Assembly: GCA_037349315.1 (NCBI GenBank)
Contig: JBAIAC010000027.1
Location: 13,563,501-13,627,500, forward strand
Length of the DNA: 64,000 nucleotides
Direction of reading: 5' to 3'
Origin: Chelydra serpentina
Lineage: Eukaryota > Chordata > Testudines > Chelydridae
Part shown: positions 32,871 through 46,015 of the stretch, one piece after another
How the letters are laid out: each line of letters starts with the position of its first letter
How positions within the stretch are numbered: the first letter of the stretch is position 1
Notes under the pieces: generated by a model
Told to the model about the DNA's origin: nothing
The model's database searches: none
Seen by the model: the letters and a program-made list of their open reading frames with translations, nothing else
Program-made: the position numbers and the translations under genes

Positions 32871-34640
32871 TAAAATCTGCATAAAATCTTAAGAACAATG
32901 CATCCTTCTTAGATAACTAATTCTTTTATACTGTGGGTAACACTCATTAAAAGAATCCCCCATAAAAGGATACATTTGCTGTGCATCAAATTCAAGAAAT
33001 ACTCATAAGCAATGAATTCCTTTCCAATTAGTTTCAGAAGAGAAAAGAAAACTAACGATCTAAAGACAAAATCACAAGTCAGGCGATCTACTAAAGGAAT
33101 GTATTTTCTCCACATACAGACTCAATTGCACTTATTCCCTTTTGTTCATAAAAAAATGGAGCTTCTTTAAGGGATTTCGGTTACAGGAAAACATCTGCTA
33201 AAAGCACACTTTTAGACACAGGTCCCATAGCAGCCATATAATCCCAGTTATAATTTTGGACTTGTTCCACTAAGTAGGAAATATCTTTTAAAATGCTTTC
33301 AAATGCAAGTCTCTATTATGGCGTTTACTAGACTCAGATAGCTGTCCAAATATGAACCAATGCAGTACTAACTTCCTGAGTCTTTAGGCAATTTCAATGC
33401 CTCTGCAGCTGCTGATTTCACTCTATTGTTACCCGGGAAAAGCTAACAAGAATCTGGTGAACTTGAACATTGCCCTAACATATACAAAATACAATATAGC
33501 CCTCTAAAATAAATGCCTGATCAGAGAACACCTTTCCAGAGCACCAAAAAGGCAACATGCAAGAAAGTTGATCTGTAAAAAGAGACATGTAAAGGAAACA
33601 CTGTTTTTTCACACCATGGTCACCTGTTAAATCAGAGGATTAAATTATGAATCACCTCTTACATCAGAGCCAGTTTTCCTACCCATGTAAAACACTCCTC
33701 AGGTAAAGACACTGAACTGATGAGTAGGTTCCTGCTGCAGAATTAAAACAAACAAACATGACAAATTTAGCCAGAGAGTGACTTTTAGAAGTTTAAAACC
33801 AACAGACTTTTAAAACAAAGCAAGCAAGCAAATAAAGCAGGAGAGTTTGCATTGATCAAAAGGGGCGCTTCCCTCGTATGTTGACCAGCAAGCCAGCAGA
33901 GAATAGATATAATAAAACTCAACTCTGAACAGGAGATCTCAAAGTCAGACATTCCTTAAGGTATGTGTTGTCATCATGTAGACAACAGGCAAGTTAAACA
34001 TCACGCCTGTCACCCTCTCAGCACTATGAAATGCCATTTTGGCTCAGAACTGCAACTCAGAAGGTTACATTTCACTCCAGGGGTTCTTTGCAGATGTCAT
34101 CAAGTGGGTAACTGGATATATACAGAATCCAGACACTCCGATTCCCCATGTCACATAACAATGTTGAGTCGGTATGACGCACTGTGGAAGGGCACTGCAC
34201 ACAGAGGCATCACCAGAGGAAGTCAATGACCCTGAGGTAAGGGTTATCACTGTTTTCTCCTCGCTAGCTGTCTCAATGAAATTGAAATCTGTATTAGAAA
34301 TCAAAACTATGATAAGGACAATGAATAGGTGGCAGGTCCAGAGGACATTTTACTGATCCCGATATCTCAATTCACACTTGCCGGACAACAGGTGGTAACA
34401 TTTCCCTGTAGAAGTTGGGTTTCACTACTCCATCAATTTGCAATGTATACTGCAACGTATGATCTATTCAGCTTCAGTATTATTGTGTTCCTTTCATGCA
34501 CAGAGAACAAAGGCTGCTTCCATCAAGTAATTCCAGCTGATGGGAGTCATACCAGTTTTCTGGGCTTATGTCCATGGTGAGTGACTGGATGGCGTGGGGG
34601 GGGAAAGGGATCCTTTCACACCTAAATGAGTGGGTCAAAC
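32871..34640. other. No recognisable feature
   Basis: AT-rich; AAACAAAGCAAGCAAGCAAA near 33812 is the only simple tract. Confidence 0.45.
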
Positions 34641-34645
34641 CCACT

Positions 34646-34693
34646 CAGCTGTGAGCAAAAGCTGAAAGTCAGCTGTGAGCAAAAGCTGTTACC
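34646..34693. repeat. 24-bp tandem duplication
   Basis: CAGCTGTGAGCAAAAGCTG occurs twice, starting at 34646 and 34670, with period 24. Confidence 0.9.
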
Positions 34694-34819
34694 ATCCCAT
34701 GGTGGTTCAATGACCTATGTGGCAAGAGGTGTCTGTTCCACAGGGCAGTTTCTAGCTGCCCTGCCCCAAGTGCATAGCAACATACATAACGTCCTGATCT
34801 ATCTGCAGTTCATAGAAGG

Positions 34820-34935
34820 GAAAACTGAGACCAGGAGAGGTAAAGTGACTTATCCCAGGTCGGCCAGCAGCGAAGCTGGGAATAGAACCTGGGTCTCCTG
34901 AGTTCTCTCCACTGGATCATGCTGCCTCCCATAAA
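34820..34935 (-). repeat. MIR/CORE-like SINE fragment
   Basis: GAGAGGTAAAGTGACTTATC, GAAGCTGGGAATAGAACCTG and GGTCTCCTGAG followed by GGATCATGCTGCCTCCC match the minus-strand form of the family at 61303-61545. Confidence 0.7.
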
Positions 34936-36070
34936 ATAATTACAATTGAAGCAATATGGGGCTAGGAGACTTGCACGGAGGCTTCCCGCACTGTAGTGTT
35001 AGAAGGCTTCAGTCTTTAGAGCTATCCATTTCTGCATGCGACACCAACTCTACACAGACGAGCCCGAGCGCAGTACTGTTATTACAACGCAGTGAATGTA
35101 AAACTTTCAGTTGCATGTTTCATTTCTGCACCTCCTTTCCCCCCCGCCCCCAATGGGTTTTACAAAAACCTGAGTTGTTCTCTGTCTAGAGTTGTGTTAA
35201 TGTAATGTCAAGCTCTGTTCTATTGTTTTTCATGACAGTAAATTTAGACACAGCAAAATGCAACTAAGCAACAGGACTAATGTGTTTCAATGTCGCTGGT
35301 GACACTGTAGTCTTCTTTACTCACCCAGCCCTGAAATACGGAGGCTGGGGAATAGCGCCTTAGAAACGACTCATTCCCTTCTGAATGTTGTAATTCACTG
35401 GTTTCTAAATTCTTGCAAAGCACATGGGAGGGGTGACCCAAAGTAACAGAGGTAACACATCCCCTGTGGTTATGCCTGTGCTAATAAATGAGGCATTCAG
35501 AAGTATTGCCAATCTCTAGACACATTTTTTAGAGAAGAGACGAAGGGAAAGTGAGCCCTTTTTCTTCTTAGCAAGATAAATTGCTGTGTATATGTGGCTT
35601 GGGTTGCGTGATCCAAATGCATAAAGTAAATTGACATTCAGTAATAATCAGGCGACACAGAGTATGATTCTATCAGCATGTCTATAAACCTGTACCACAG
35701 CCTGCATGATTTTAAATTAATCTGGAAATGCATTTCATATGAAGTATGATATGAATCTTTACTGAGTAGCAAATATGATATTCAAAAGAGATCTGATGAC
35801 TTTTTTGGGGGTGGACAGAGGCTCTCCTGTTCTTTTACCTTTAATATGAATAAGGTAACAACCATATTGGTAGAAAGTAAGAACCATCCCAAACTTTGGC
35901 ACCCAAAACTTGAAATGAAATTAACCCTACACCCTTTGGGATTTTAATAGTTTCCAAGTTAGTTTGTTTGCTATTATGTTTCATTTAATTTTACGTAGCT
36001 ATTCTCGTCTTTATTCTGGCTATAACAGAGGCTGCTAACAGCCGAGGAAAGATTATCTTGTTCTTAAACA
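34936..36070. other. No recognisable feature
   Basis: A C-run with CCCCCCCGCCCCC near 35141-35151 is the only unusual composition. Confidence 0.45.
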
Positions 36071-36074
36071 CACA

Positions 36075-36290
36075 GCACTGAGGGTCAGAGACCTTGTTTC
36101 TATTCCTAGCTCTGCCATTGTCTTGTCTCAGTTTCCCCATGTGTTTATCCAATTAGGCACCCTTGCAAGCTTCTAGGGGCGTTGTGCATCTTAGTTCATT
36201 GATGTTTGAGAACTGTTTTGAGATCCTCAGATGGAAACTCTATAAAAGGGCAAAGTATCACCTCCAGCCACAGGAAGTACTATTAACTTT
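36075..36290 (+). repeat. MIR/CORE-like SINE
   Basis: CCTAGCTCTGCCATTGTCTT, CTCAGTTTCCCCATGTG and GAGATCCTCAGATGGAAACT followed by CTATAAAAGGGCAAAGTATC give the CORE plus the conserved 3' end in order on the plus strand. Confidence 0.65.
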
Positions 36291-36583
36291 CCAAAGAGCC
36301 TCTTTTTATAAGATATCCAGGCCAACGCTGCAAAATCAAGAGTCTGCATAGTCTAAATAAGCATTAAAATGAACTGGATCGTCAACCAAACTCAGTCTGC
36401 CAACTTTCGAGATTCATCTAACACAAGTCCGGAGTCCATTTTAAAATTATGTCTACCAATATTGAGTGAACTATGACTTCTCTCTCAGTATTAAAAAGGC
36501 AGCTACAGGAATGAACACCTTTTATCACCAAATCTTGCCATGGGCAGTGTTGCAAGGTACAGACTAATGTTAGTAGTTGTATG

Positions 36584-37312
36584 TGTCACAGTTTCAATGT
36601 AACTGCATCTGTGTTCCCCCTCCACGGTCTCTCGAGGGCACCCCCTTAAAGATTTCCAGTTCCCAGTTGTCACCCTCCTTGGGCAGAGACCCATGTCTCA
36701 CTTCCTCCTGATCAGGGATTTTAAGTCTGCACAGCTGCCCGTCTAAAAAGGCCAGCACCTGCGCTTGGCTCTCTCCCCGAGGGCTATGACCAATGTATAA
36801 GTTACCACATAGCTCCTAAGCAAGCACACTTATTCTGGAGGTAAAAGCATTACAGAGACAACATTAAAAGAACCTACATGCATACTAAAGCTTACCAGAG
36901 ATCACCCCCAACTCCAACAAGCGCTGTGGTAGGAGTCAGTCCTTCAAACCCCATTAAGGGGGTTTTCTGTGGTTACAAGTTCACAGCCACCTTGGCTCAG
37001 AACAAGCATACATGAAACCGTGAGGCACTACTTTATACACTTCGGGCTTCTGGTCGCCTGTTTCATGAGGACAAGATCAGAAGACAAAACCTCCCCTCCT
37101 CAGAGTAAGGCTTCAAAACCGGGAGTGGTATATTTGCATGCACCTCTCCCTAGAGATTTCCTGGGAAACCTACTTATCTTAAAAAGTTCATTTTTGTTTG
37201 GCACATTATTTCAAATAGTCCTAGGAAAATCATAATACTTTCCTAGGTTTACATTAGTCATGTCTTCCCCACATCCCCCCCCCCTCCCCGCAAGATACTA
37301 CATACAACCTCA
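36584..37312 (-). mobile_element. Probable LTR (minus strand), boundaries uncertain
   Basis: The left end TGTCACAGTTTCAATG is followed by CCACGGTCTCTCGAGGGCAC, a combination I associate with turtle endogenous retrovirus LTRs. TATAAAGTA on the minus strand near 37030 could be a promoter box. A possible end is CCTCACA at 37312. No matching target duplication was found. Confidence 0.4.
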
Positions 37313-40225
37313 CAATAATACATTTAAACATTTTCATTTTTAGTACAATGAACTCCTAAAATACTTAATCTTAATTCAGTAAGGTTTGTCCACGACAGTG
37401 CAAAAAAAAAAAAAGCCAGTTCTATCTCAAGGGTTTACAAAAAGCTGCACAAGTCACAGGCTATTGCACATACGAGACAAAGTCCTGAAAGATTAGTACT
37501 AGAGGACAGGAAGTGGAAGGGGACACTGTTCAAAAGGAACACATGGTAGAGAAGGTTCCTTATATGTGGGCATATACAGTGGAGGAGTATGCTTGATACG
37601 TCTTTGAACGTAGCCACGCAACTGCATGTTGCAAAACAGTTTCCTTCTCCAGAAACTATTGTCCATTACTGTATTGTGTATTAGCTTTATACTTGGGCTA
37701 TTCATATTCTATCAAGACCATGACAGGAAAAAGAACTCCCCTTGTGTAGTTATACAGCATGCATCTGTGTGAAGCAAACATGTTCTTCTCGTCCCACACC
37801 ATTACCCCCCTCCAAACTCCCCCCCCCCCAACTGTGCACCACCAAAGGCCAAAGAAATATATTGAGATGAATAGCAGCATCCACTGCTTTGATGCGGAGA
37901 TTGTTTCTAGTGTCACACAGTTATATTATATATTAGAAATGCAGCATGAGAGCACAATCTGCAAAGCGATCATAACTCTCAACTTCCAGAGAAGTCAACA
38001 GAAGATGAACGTGCCAAACATGTTGCAGGATTGGGCCCCTAACTCTAGCAACTACCTAAATATTGACAGGTACTCTTGTGGAGCTCACATCTTTTGTGCT
38101 CCTTCTGTTTGGCTTAGTCTTTCCTTAGGTGAAGAAGTCAAGCTAACACTAATAGCCATTCTATTTGCCTAGTGAATAATCTAGCACAGCCTGCAAGCAA
38201 CTGGGGGATAGATGAACAAAGAAGGTTAACAACAGCTGCTGCTGCTTGGTATTAAAGGATGCCATCATAATGAAATTATACTCTCTCTTTTACTTAAGTG
38301 TTGTATTTAAAAATAAACCACAGATTTTCTTTCATTTGTGGAAGGCTCTGGGGACTGGCGGAGGGGAAGGTGGGGCGGGAGGGGAGGGAAAAGAGTAAGC
38401 ACTTTTATTGGATGTTGATTGCAGAAGAGTTGGCAGACGGACTGAAGGCAATGAATCCCTGCAGAATGAGTGGAAAACCAGAGGAGCCAGGGGAATTCTA
38501 TACCAGAAGAGTAAAACTGTCAAAAATAGGGAGATGACAGGCGCTGTATGGAAATCATTTTACTCGTTAAAAATAAAGTCCAGAAAGTCCGCTCATCAAA
38601 AATAGATATAAATAAAAGACATTTTCAGGAGACTGTCAAGCAAGGCGGTTTGCCAACATGAAATGCTCCACATCTGACCACTCAAACAAGCAACATGAAA
38701 AGCCTTTCACGTACATGCCATGTCCCCGACACAAAGCTTCCCCCACCGTTGAGCCAGCTGCTCTCGTCTTCAGCGAGACCTGGATCAAGTAATACCGGAG
38801 AAAAATAAACTCGAGGTAATCGCTACCACATGAAGGTAAGCAACAGGAAGTGCAGAAAGCGAGCATTCCCCCACATCCTGAACGCAAAACCAGGCCCTCA
38901 CGTGTCCACTGGAGGCTTTGCTGTTTAGTGTTTAGCTTGAAGCTGCAAATCATTCCCAGAGGTGGAATTTCACCAAAGTTTTAATAAGATCAATATGTAT
39001 GGAACTAATTCTCCACGAGAATTCAATGCATTGACAGACCATCAGCATTTGTTGGAGCAGCATATGGTAAGCTTTCCAGGCCATTTTTCTAATTGTGGTC
39101 CTCATTGGCAGAGGCCGACCGCTCTGACTGTGAAGATTCTAATTAGTAATCAGCGGGGCTTGGTGCAGAAGCAGAGATCTGCCTGCATGGATTCAGTTGC
39201 AGGATTAGGACCTATACGCCCCAAAAAGCACCCACCCACCCAACAACTCTCTCTCACTGCAGAAGTCTGGAGTAGCGCCCATTCATTTGTGCATAGGATC
39301 AGATTCTGGGGGTGGAGGGAAGAGGGACGATTTCAAGGGCTATGCAAAGTTAAACAGCTTGGAGATATTGCTAATATATGAAATATGCAATTCTCCTGCC
39401 AAGCTGTCAGTCTCATATTGACTGGTAGCAGACACTGGATAGGTTCCTTAGGGGAAGTTATTTCGTTCATCTCAGTGCCCTGAAAAATATATCTTATTAT
39501 TAAAAATAAAGGTAAGATGAACACTTCTCATAAAAAAAAAATCTGTAAAATGTATTTGACAGTAACATTTTAAATTCCAGTTAAACGGAACCTTTTGGCG
39601 GAGGTGTACATCTTCCTAAAAGGAGAAATCACGATCTCAGCATGGAAAACTTATGTAAGACATCAGAGACTCACGACAATACTGTTTTAATCCTGGTTTC
39701 ACAATCAGAAAGGTGTGGTCATTGTTTAAATAGGTCTTTTTAACACTGAACTTCTCCAACCTATGTTCTTACTACTGTTTTCATCATTGGAAGAAGGAAG
39801 AAAGGAGAGTTTTTCTCCAATTTTTAAGAAACTCCCACAACACAGAACATACGAGAGGAATAACTGTTCAGCAATATAGGTGCAAGTGTCAGCAGACTCA
39901 AATGCCACATGCAACTGAAAACTTCCCCTATACATCTCACTGTTTATTCATTGTCAATAGAAGAGTTAATCTTATGTCTGAATCTATCAATGTTGGGTTG
40001 TCACAACTGATATCTAAAAGGTGTCATTTACTATATCATTTGAAAGCTAACGACATACTGGTGATTAATGCCTTTGTGAAATGTATATATTAACACTCTA
40101 TAAGGAATTATGGATACCAGATAGGAGGGAAGGCAGCTATTTACCTATCTCCAATGTAAATTAAGCAAGGTGTGACCAAAGACAAAGAAAAGTGTATTTA
40201 CATGCAAGATAAACAAAGCCACCAG
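37313..40225. other. No recognisable gene
   Basis: It contains an A12 run near 37401 and a purine-rich tract at 38350-38395. Overlapping short frames at 37759-38172 and 38962-39381 lack motifs. Confidence 0.4.
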
Positions 40226-40226
40226 G

Positions 40227-40252
40227 AGAAAGTGGAGAAAGTGGAGAAAGTT
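40227..40252. repeat. Three-copy (GTGGAGAAA) microsatellite-like tract
   Basis: AGAAAGTGGAGAAAGTGGAG is followed by AAAGTTG; period 9. Confidence 0.85.
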
Positions 40253-40409
40253 GACCACTTAATCTTGATGTGGGATGGAGCCAGCACCTCCAGGATGTCA
40301 TCCTGCCTCTTGAAGAATGGTTAATGAACTTTGGGAAGATATACGGAGAGAAAAAGGCATCTTGGCATCCTTCACCTAAAGAGAGAAGCACTTTGAGATC
40401 TGTGACGGG

Positions 40410-40511
40410 CATAGGTGCTGGAACTAGGGGTGCTACTGCACCCCCTGGCTTGAAGTGGTTTGTATTATATACAAAATTTACAGTTTGAGGCAAAGGCTCT
40501 CAGCACCCCTG
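40410..40511. mobile_element. Short hAT-like element (102 bp)
   Basis: CATAGGTGCTGGAAC on the left and CTCAGCACCCCTG on the right pair over GGTGCTG. The flanks GTGACGGG and GTGAAGGG (40402-40409, 40512-40519) match at 7 of 8. The interior GCTACTGCACCCCCTGGCTT is familiar from turtle hAT MITEs. Confidence 0.6.
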
Positions 40512-40519
40512 GTGAAGGG

Positions 40520-41100
40520 TCACCACTGTCTCTACCTTTTGGGGGGGAGAAGGTGGGAAGTGGGCCGTCTACAGCATGAACACTCCATCCACAATATGAG
40601 CTGTTAACTGTCCCGTGCCAGTCACCTTGCGTTCACTGCAGAACGACAATGTCAGCTGGCACACAAGAAGAGGCCTCGCCTGTCTCCTTTTGCTAGCCTC
40701 TCTGCTGCATTGGCTGGCTTCACATAATGCCACAAAATGTCAGTGCTAAGGTTTGGGGGAAATCGGATCACTATTAGATTAGTTAACAGCTGTATAATTA
40801 GTAACGCTAAGCCTCGATGCTTCCCCCCTGAAAACTAGTTTTTACAGTTATAAGTAGCTTTGTTAATGATCTCAGGCATCATTGGTTACACTTGAAAGCT
40901 TCATCCTTTCCTGGCCTCCATTAGCTGTTTAAAGAAGAGTGATGTCACTCATAGAATGTGACATTCTCCTGAGCATCTTGCAACAACCGCAGTCATAATG
41001 CTAGCCAATGAAAATGACTGACAATAGATAAGCGTAGAGATAAATATTAAACCCACAGCAAAAGATGGAAAAAAGGAAGTCATTTGAAAATGGACCTCAA
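40520..41100. other. No recognisable feature
   Basis: Ordinary sequence with a G8 run near 40541. Confidence 0.4.
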
Positions 41101-41104
41101 AACT

Positions 41105-41312
41105 CTAGGAAATAATTATATTTTGCACTTTGACAGTGTTTGCAAACATCATTACATTAAATTTCACAACAGCTCTGTGCAAAAGGGTGACAGGGAAACT
41201 TAGGTAAATAGAAGTGAAGTAACTTGCTTAAGATCACACAGCAAGTTTGTGGTGGAGCTAGGAACGGAAGTTAGCTACTCATTACTATGCTTTAACCACC
41301 AGATCAGCATGA
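41105..41312 (-). repeat. MIR-type SINE interrupted by hAT
   Basis: The plus strand reads TTTCACAACAGCTCTGTGCA, GAAGTAACTTGCTTAAGATC, ACACAGCAAGTTTGTGG and AGCTAGGAACGGAAGTTAGC, then ACCACCAGATCAGCATG. This is the reverse complement of the CORE and tRNA-like head. The hAT at 41321 entered near its tRNA-like end. Confidence 0.7.
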
Positions 41313-41320
41313 TTCTACTC

Positions 41321-41631
41321 CAGGGGTCGGCAACCTTTCAGAAGTGGTGTGCCGAGTCTTCATTTATTCACTCTAATTAGAGGTTTCGCGTGCCACTGTT
41401 ACATTTTAAAGTTTTTAGATGGTCTCTTTCTATAAGTCTTTAATATATAACTAAACTATCGTTATATGTAAAGTAAATAAGGTTTTTTAAACGTTTAAGA
41501 AGCTTCACTTAAAATTAAAGTAAAATGCAGAGCCCCCCAGACTGGTGGCCAGGACCCGGGCAGTGTGAGTGCCACTGAAAATCAGTTCGTGTGCCGCCTT
41601 TGGCACCCGTGCCATAGGTTGCCTACTCCTG
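41321..41631. mobile_element. Non-autonomous hAT element, CAGGGGTCGGCAACC family (311 bp)
   Basis: The ends CAGGGGTCGGCAACC and GGTTGCCTACTCCTG pair at 13 of 15. TTCTACTC flanks both sides (41313-41320 and 41632-41639), a perfect 8-bp duplication. Confidence 0.9.
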
Positions 41632-41639
41632 TTCTACTC

Positions 41640-42690
41640 CATCCAATTGTGTTATGTGCCATGACATCAGGTCACAATAAGATGTTTCCCCTAAATATAA
41701 TAGTCACACTGCCCATTTAGGAACTAGTACATAAGAAAAGAAATGGTCTCTTTCTTCCCCCCCGTGTTCATACAAATAGCTCTTTAATAAGAATGGAGGA
41801 TTCCGAGAATTAGAGTTTACTCAAGCCAACCTTCTAATTTAGCCAATTCTATTAACAATGCAGAAAAACAGATTTACCGTCTCTGAACTCAAAATTTCAA
41901 GGCATAATTTTTAAACCTGTGAGTGAATTTTCAAAAAGCTTGCTAATTGACCATCACTAATTTCTTAATAAAAGCTCTGCACCACATGCACTCAAACCTA
42001 TAGATTAAAAATGTGTCTTGTATTCATTTTTGGAAAGATCTCATGAAAGAATAAAAATGGCAATGAAGCAACAAAATGTATTTTACGTCTAAAGTGTAGA
42101 TTACATACAGTTATAGCAAAGCTGACAGTACGTACACATTTTTCCATCTGCTCAAAATTTCTCACCATACTCCAGTACTGCACAATCGATGGTAAGAGCT
42201 TCCTTGCAACGAGAAGTAATCAAATAGATCTTTCAAAGCTTCTCTCCAGGAGGAGAGCTGGTGTGGTTTTAAAGTGGATTAGAAATGAAAACAGAAAATA
42301 TTACAAATTGGTGTCTGTAGAAATCTCTGTGTTCTGCCACTTTCAATATCTCTCTGCAGTTTCAATCGGATTTGGTGTTCTTTGTTACTTACTGTCCTGA
42401 ACAGTCAAGGTATGTTGTTGGACATGCTTCAGTTGTGACCACATGCTATCCAAGAAAAGATTCCTTTTCATAGGTAGGTGAAACGTAATTTTAAAATCTT
42501 AAAGCATTTGTTTTGCTGAAATATCTTTACTGGATTTAAGTTTTTCACCAGTGATTTTGGTGTGTTCACTAATAGTGCTTGTGCTTGGGAAAAACAAATC
42601 CCCTAAACAGTAGGATTAAATAGAGCATTATCTATAATATTGAATTGTTTATGTAATCAGTTGACTCTAGTGTGCTACAATATTTATAAT
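41640..42690. other. No recognisable feature
   Basis: AT-rich sequence without transposon ends. Confidence 0.45.
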
Positions 42691-42694
42691 TCTT

Positions 42695-42815
42695 GCTCTT
42701 ATATAGCTCTTTTCATCAGTAGATCTCAAAACACTTTACAAAGGAAGTCCGTATCATTATTCACATATAACAGATGGGGAAAGAGAGGTACAGGGAGGTA
42801 GTAGTTGTAAAGTTC
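42695..42815 (-). repeat. MIR/CORE-like SINE 3' fragment
   Basis: TATAGCTCTTTTCATCAGTA, GATCTCAAAACACTTTACAA and CAGATGGGGAAAGAGAGG are the reverse complement of the conserved 3' end plus the start of the CORE. Confidence 0.6.
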
Positions 42816-43011
42816 GTTGACATCAAAGGATCAGATCACAAATGTGCTCGATGCTCCACAAAAACCACAGTAAAAAGATAATCTGTGCTCCAAACAGCTC
42901 ACATCATATCTTATTTAGCGTTTGCTTTGGCCACACAAAGCACAGTGAATCCAAGTGTCTTGTTCACACCAATATTATCATCACAAATGTCAAAAGCTGA
43001 TAGATGATGAT

Positions 43012-43140
43012 TAATTATTTGTACTGCAGTAGTGTCTAAGAGCCCCATCATGGACTAGGACCTCATTGTGCCAGGTGCTGTACAAACACAACACACAAAA
43101 AGGATGGCTGCCTCAAAATGCTAACAGTCTAAATGCAATT
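43012..43140 (-). repeat. MIR/CORE-like SINE 3' fragment
   Basis: TTATTTGTACTGCAGTAGTG, CATTGTGCCAGGTGCTGTAC and AAACACAACACACAAAAAGG match the copies at 58680 and 61303. Confidence 0.6.
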
Positions 43141-43371
43141 CTTTTTCAGAACTTGCGTGAGCAAAACAATTTTCTAACCAAGAGATTTACTAGGCTAGTG
43201 ATTAGTTGGTCAAAGAAGCAGCCCAGATCACCTGAGATTAAGATGACAGAAAATATATGACAGGAAACAATTCTGCATAGAGAGAAGATAGGAGTGGGAA
43301 TAGACTGGAAGACAGAATAGGTATTTTCCATCTCTTATTTCAACAATTCTAGAAGACTTGCCCTTTTTAAG

Positions 43372-44460
43372 TGTAACTCTTCTGCCAAGTGGAGCCAGCA
43401 GTAACCAGGGCTGGGTTCAATATCTAGGGGTTCCTTTCCATTGATACAACACAGCTTGAGCACCCACCCAGTAACCTGGAAAATTTACAGACCACGCCTG
43501 GGCGCCTCTGAGAGGCAATACTTCCTCACTCACAAGCACAGAGTCTGAGTGTAGAAAAGAAACTTAATAAAAGGAGAGAAGCAACTCAGCATTAATTTGG
43601 GAAAACACCACAAACAGGGTTCATAAACATAAACCATGAGTAAAAGACCCACCCCCAAGTAGGTTGGGCAGTGTCTTTTCCCCTCAGGTTCTTAAGTCCA
43701 GCAACCCAAAAGTCCCTTTCACATGCTCATCCCTTCTCTGCACCCCACTCACAGCTGCTGTCCTTGGTCAGTGCAGACCCAGAGTTCAGAGGTGTATTTG
43801 CAGAGTTCAGCTCCCCACCCCGGGTGGGGTAAAGACAGACCTTACTCACTCCGCTGCTCAGGCACTTGCCCTCCGCTCCCCTCCACCGGCCACCTGATCG
43901 CTGCGCCTCTCCATCAGCTGCCCTGCTGCCCGCCTGCTCATCGCTCTCCAACAGCTGCCCTGATGGCCGTTCATCGCGCCTCTCCGCAGCACCAGCCACT
44001 CATTCGCCAGCTGACTGTCAATCGCCTTCTGCTGTCACCTGCCTCTCTGCTGTCACCTCTTCACATCCTGTTCAGCTCTTTGCAGGCTGGGCAGAAACAC
44101 GGTCCTACCACAACTGATTTCAGCTCTGATTGGGCATTTAACATAACAAAGAGGCTCCTAATGAAGCCTATTTAGCTCTATTCTTTGAACAGTGGGGAGT
44201 AACAGGTTAAACCAGTCTAGAGAGGACCCTTGATGAGGGTGTGCAGCCGCTTGGCTGGGACACCTGTCCCCACCCCTCTGACTTTTACAGGGCTCTGACA
44301 TTTGAGCCCCTGGGTTAACAAGGTTCTTTCAACTGAGGGTGGCCCCCCACATTTGGGACAGTTTGAGCATCATCCTGCTTTCCTGTATTTCTACAATAAT
44401 TACCACATTGGTAACCATATTTCACTACCCCTGCAGTCAGTACTACAGTGATTTGTGCCC
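43372..44460 (-). mobile_element. Probable LTR, boundaries uncertain
   Basis: The segment carries TGTAACTCTTCTGCC, GGCTGGGTTCAATATCTAGG, GGGAAAACACCACAAACAGG and the GC-rich CTCACTCCGCTGCTCAGGCA in the order I associate with a turtle endogenous retrovirus LTR read in reverse. The extent is about 1.1 kb. I found no clean target duplication, and the strand is inferred. Short frames inside (43723-44175) are not genes. Confidence 0.4.
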
Positions 44461-45795
44461 AACACCAGCCAGAGTTGATCACTGACACTGCTGTATCTGC
44501 TAAATATGTAAGCAGAGCCGGAGCAAACTGTATTTACATCAACAAACCAAAGTCATTCCCCCTCCCAGCTAGCTGTCAAGGAAGCATTCATTCAGACCCT
44601 GCTTACATAAGGATAAACAAACTGGGAAAAAATATCTGAAAAAACCCAATGAAACAGCCATGCAGCACAAAATCACTAGATCAAGATTTACAAAGGTGGC
44701 TAGTGATTTGGAATGCCTTAAGTTTTGGGGAGCCCAAATTCAGACCACTTGAACATGCAGAATTTTTTGGGGAGATGTGGGTTGGGAAGAGGAGGATGAA
44801 TCAGGCTTTTTCAAAGTTCCCCACTTGGGCACACAATCTCCAGTCACTCATAGCCTGAGGAAAAACACACACTCACCCGCCGCCCCAGAATGATGGGATA
44901 CAGATGATATGGAAGTTCTGAGCAGGCTGAGACCACCATCTCTGTGTTTTGCACCTCACCTATCACATTATCTCTTTCCTCCTGCCTCCAATCCATTCCC
45001 TCCTCAATCTCCTTCCCACTCACCTTTCCTGCTGTTTCCATTGCATTCTAACCAGCCCCAAAGAAGAGAAGTCACAGAGGAAAAGCTTGACATAGAAGGT
45101 ACTATAAAGGTAGCAGTCACTAGACCTGCCTGATCAAGTATAATTAGCCTAATTAAAACACCATTTTAGAGTTTGTAAGTAGAAATGTGTTAGTGATTTA
45201 ACTTGCAAAGGGCGTGTTGTTAAGCCAATATACAAAACAAACCTTCCCGTCCCTTCCCCCTTTTTAATCTTGTAGCTGGAAAGAGTTGGTTGCATTTTGC
45301 TTACTTTGGCAACTTCATAGATTCCTTCATATATAAGCTCAGCAATAAATCAGGACTTCAGGGTTCTCCATATGTTCCGCAGCATACAGTATGTAAATGG
45401 ATCTCTTTGGTCCCTGGGAAGAAAGCAACACACATCCAGCCAGATGTTACTAGCATCGTCCTATGGACATGTGTTGTAGATGGTGCCTGCCAAACAAAAA
45501 ATTATGTGAACTACCAAGCCGTGGTTAAGGCGACAGAGACAGAGAAGGGAAGGGGGTATGAGTTTATAGAGTCAAAAATAATGTATTCTGTGTTTAACAT
45601 TCAGCACTCTGGGTCCTCCCATCAGTAACAGACTTTCTAGGTATGCAAAAACCTCATGTATTCTCTGTACTACTTTATCCAGACAGCCACAATGGTATGA
45701 AGAGTCTGTCACTAGCTCAGTCACATTCCAGTCACCACCTTACCAGCCTATGCCAAGGGAACCCCTCATCTCAGAATCGGTTGTCAGAAGGTGAA
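44461..45795. other. No recognisable feature
   Basis: Several frames of 60-112 codons lack motifs. A CAATGAAGTCAATGGCAAAA relic follows at 45808. Confidence 0.4.
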
Positions 45796-45904
45796 GACCC
45801 TAGACACAATGAAGTCAATGGCAAAACTCCACTGATATCAATGGGGCCATGATTTCACCCCGTTAGTCGGACACAAATCATGTTTCGTTTCTATTGAAAT
45901 AGCA

Positions 45905-46015
45905 CTCATACTCCATTTGGGATTGGGCGCCCATCACATTAAATACTGTGCAAACACAAACGAAGACATGGTCCCTGCTCTGCACAGCTTACAATCTCTG
46001 ACGGCAAGCAACACA
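45905..46015 (-). repeat. MIR/CORE-like SINE fragment
   Basis: AATACTGTGCAAACACAAAC, GACATGGTCCCTGCTCTGCA and CAGCTTACAATCTCTGACGG match the corresponding part of the copy at 58680-58912. Confidence 0.6.

Noticed and set aside
34646..34693. CRISPR-like direct repeats
   Set aside because: There are only two copies of a 24-bp tandem duplication with no spacers, in a vertebrate context.
43723..44175. 150-codon plus-strand Pro/Ser/His-rich frame
   Set aside because: It lies in the GC-rich part of a probable LTR and has no conserved domain.
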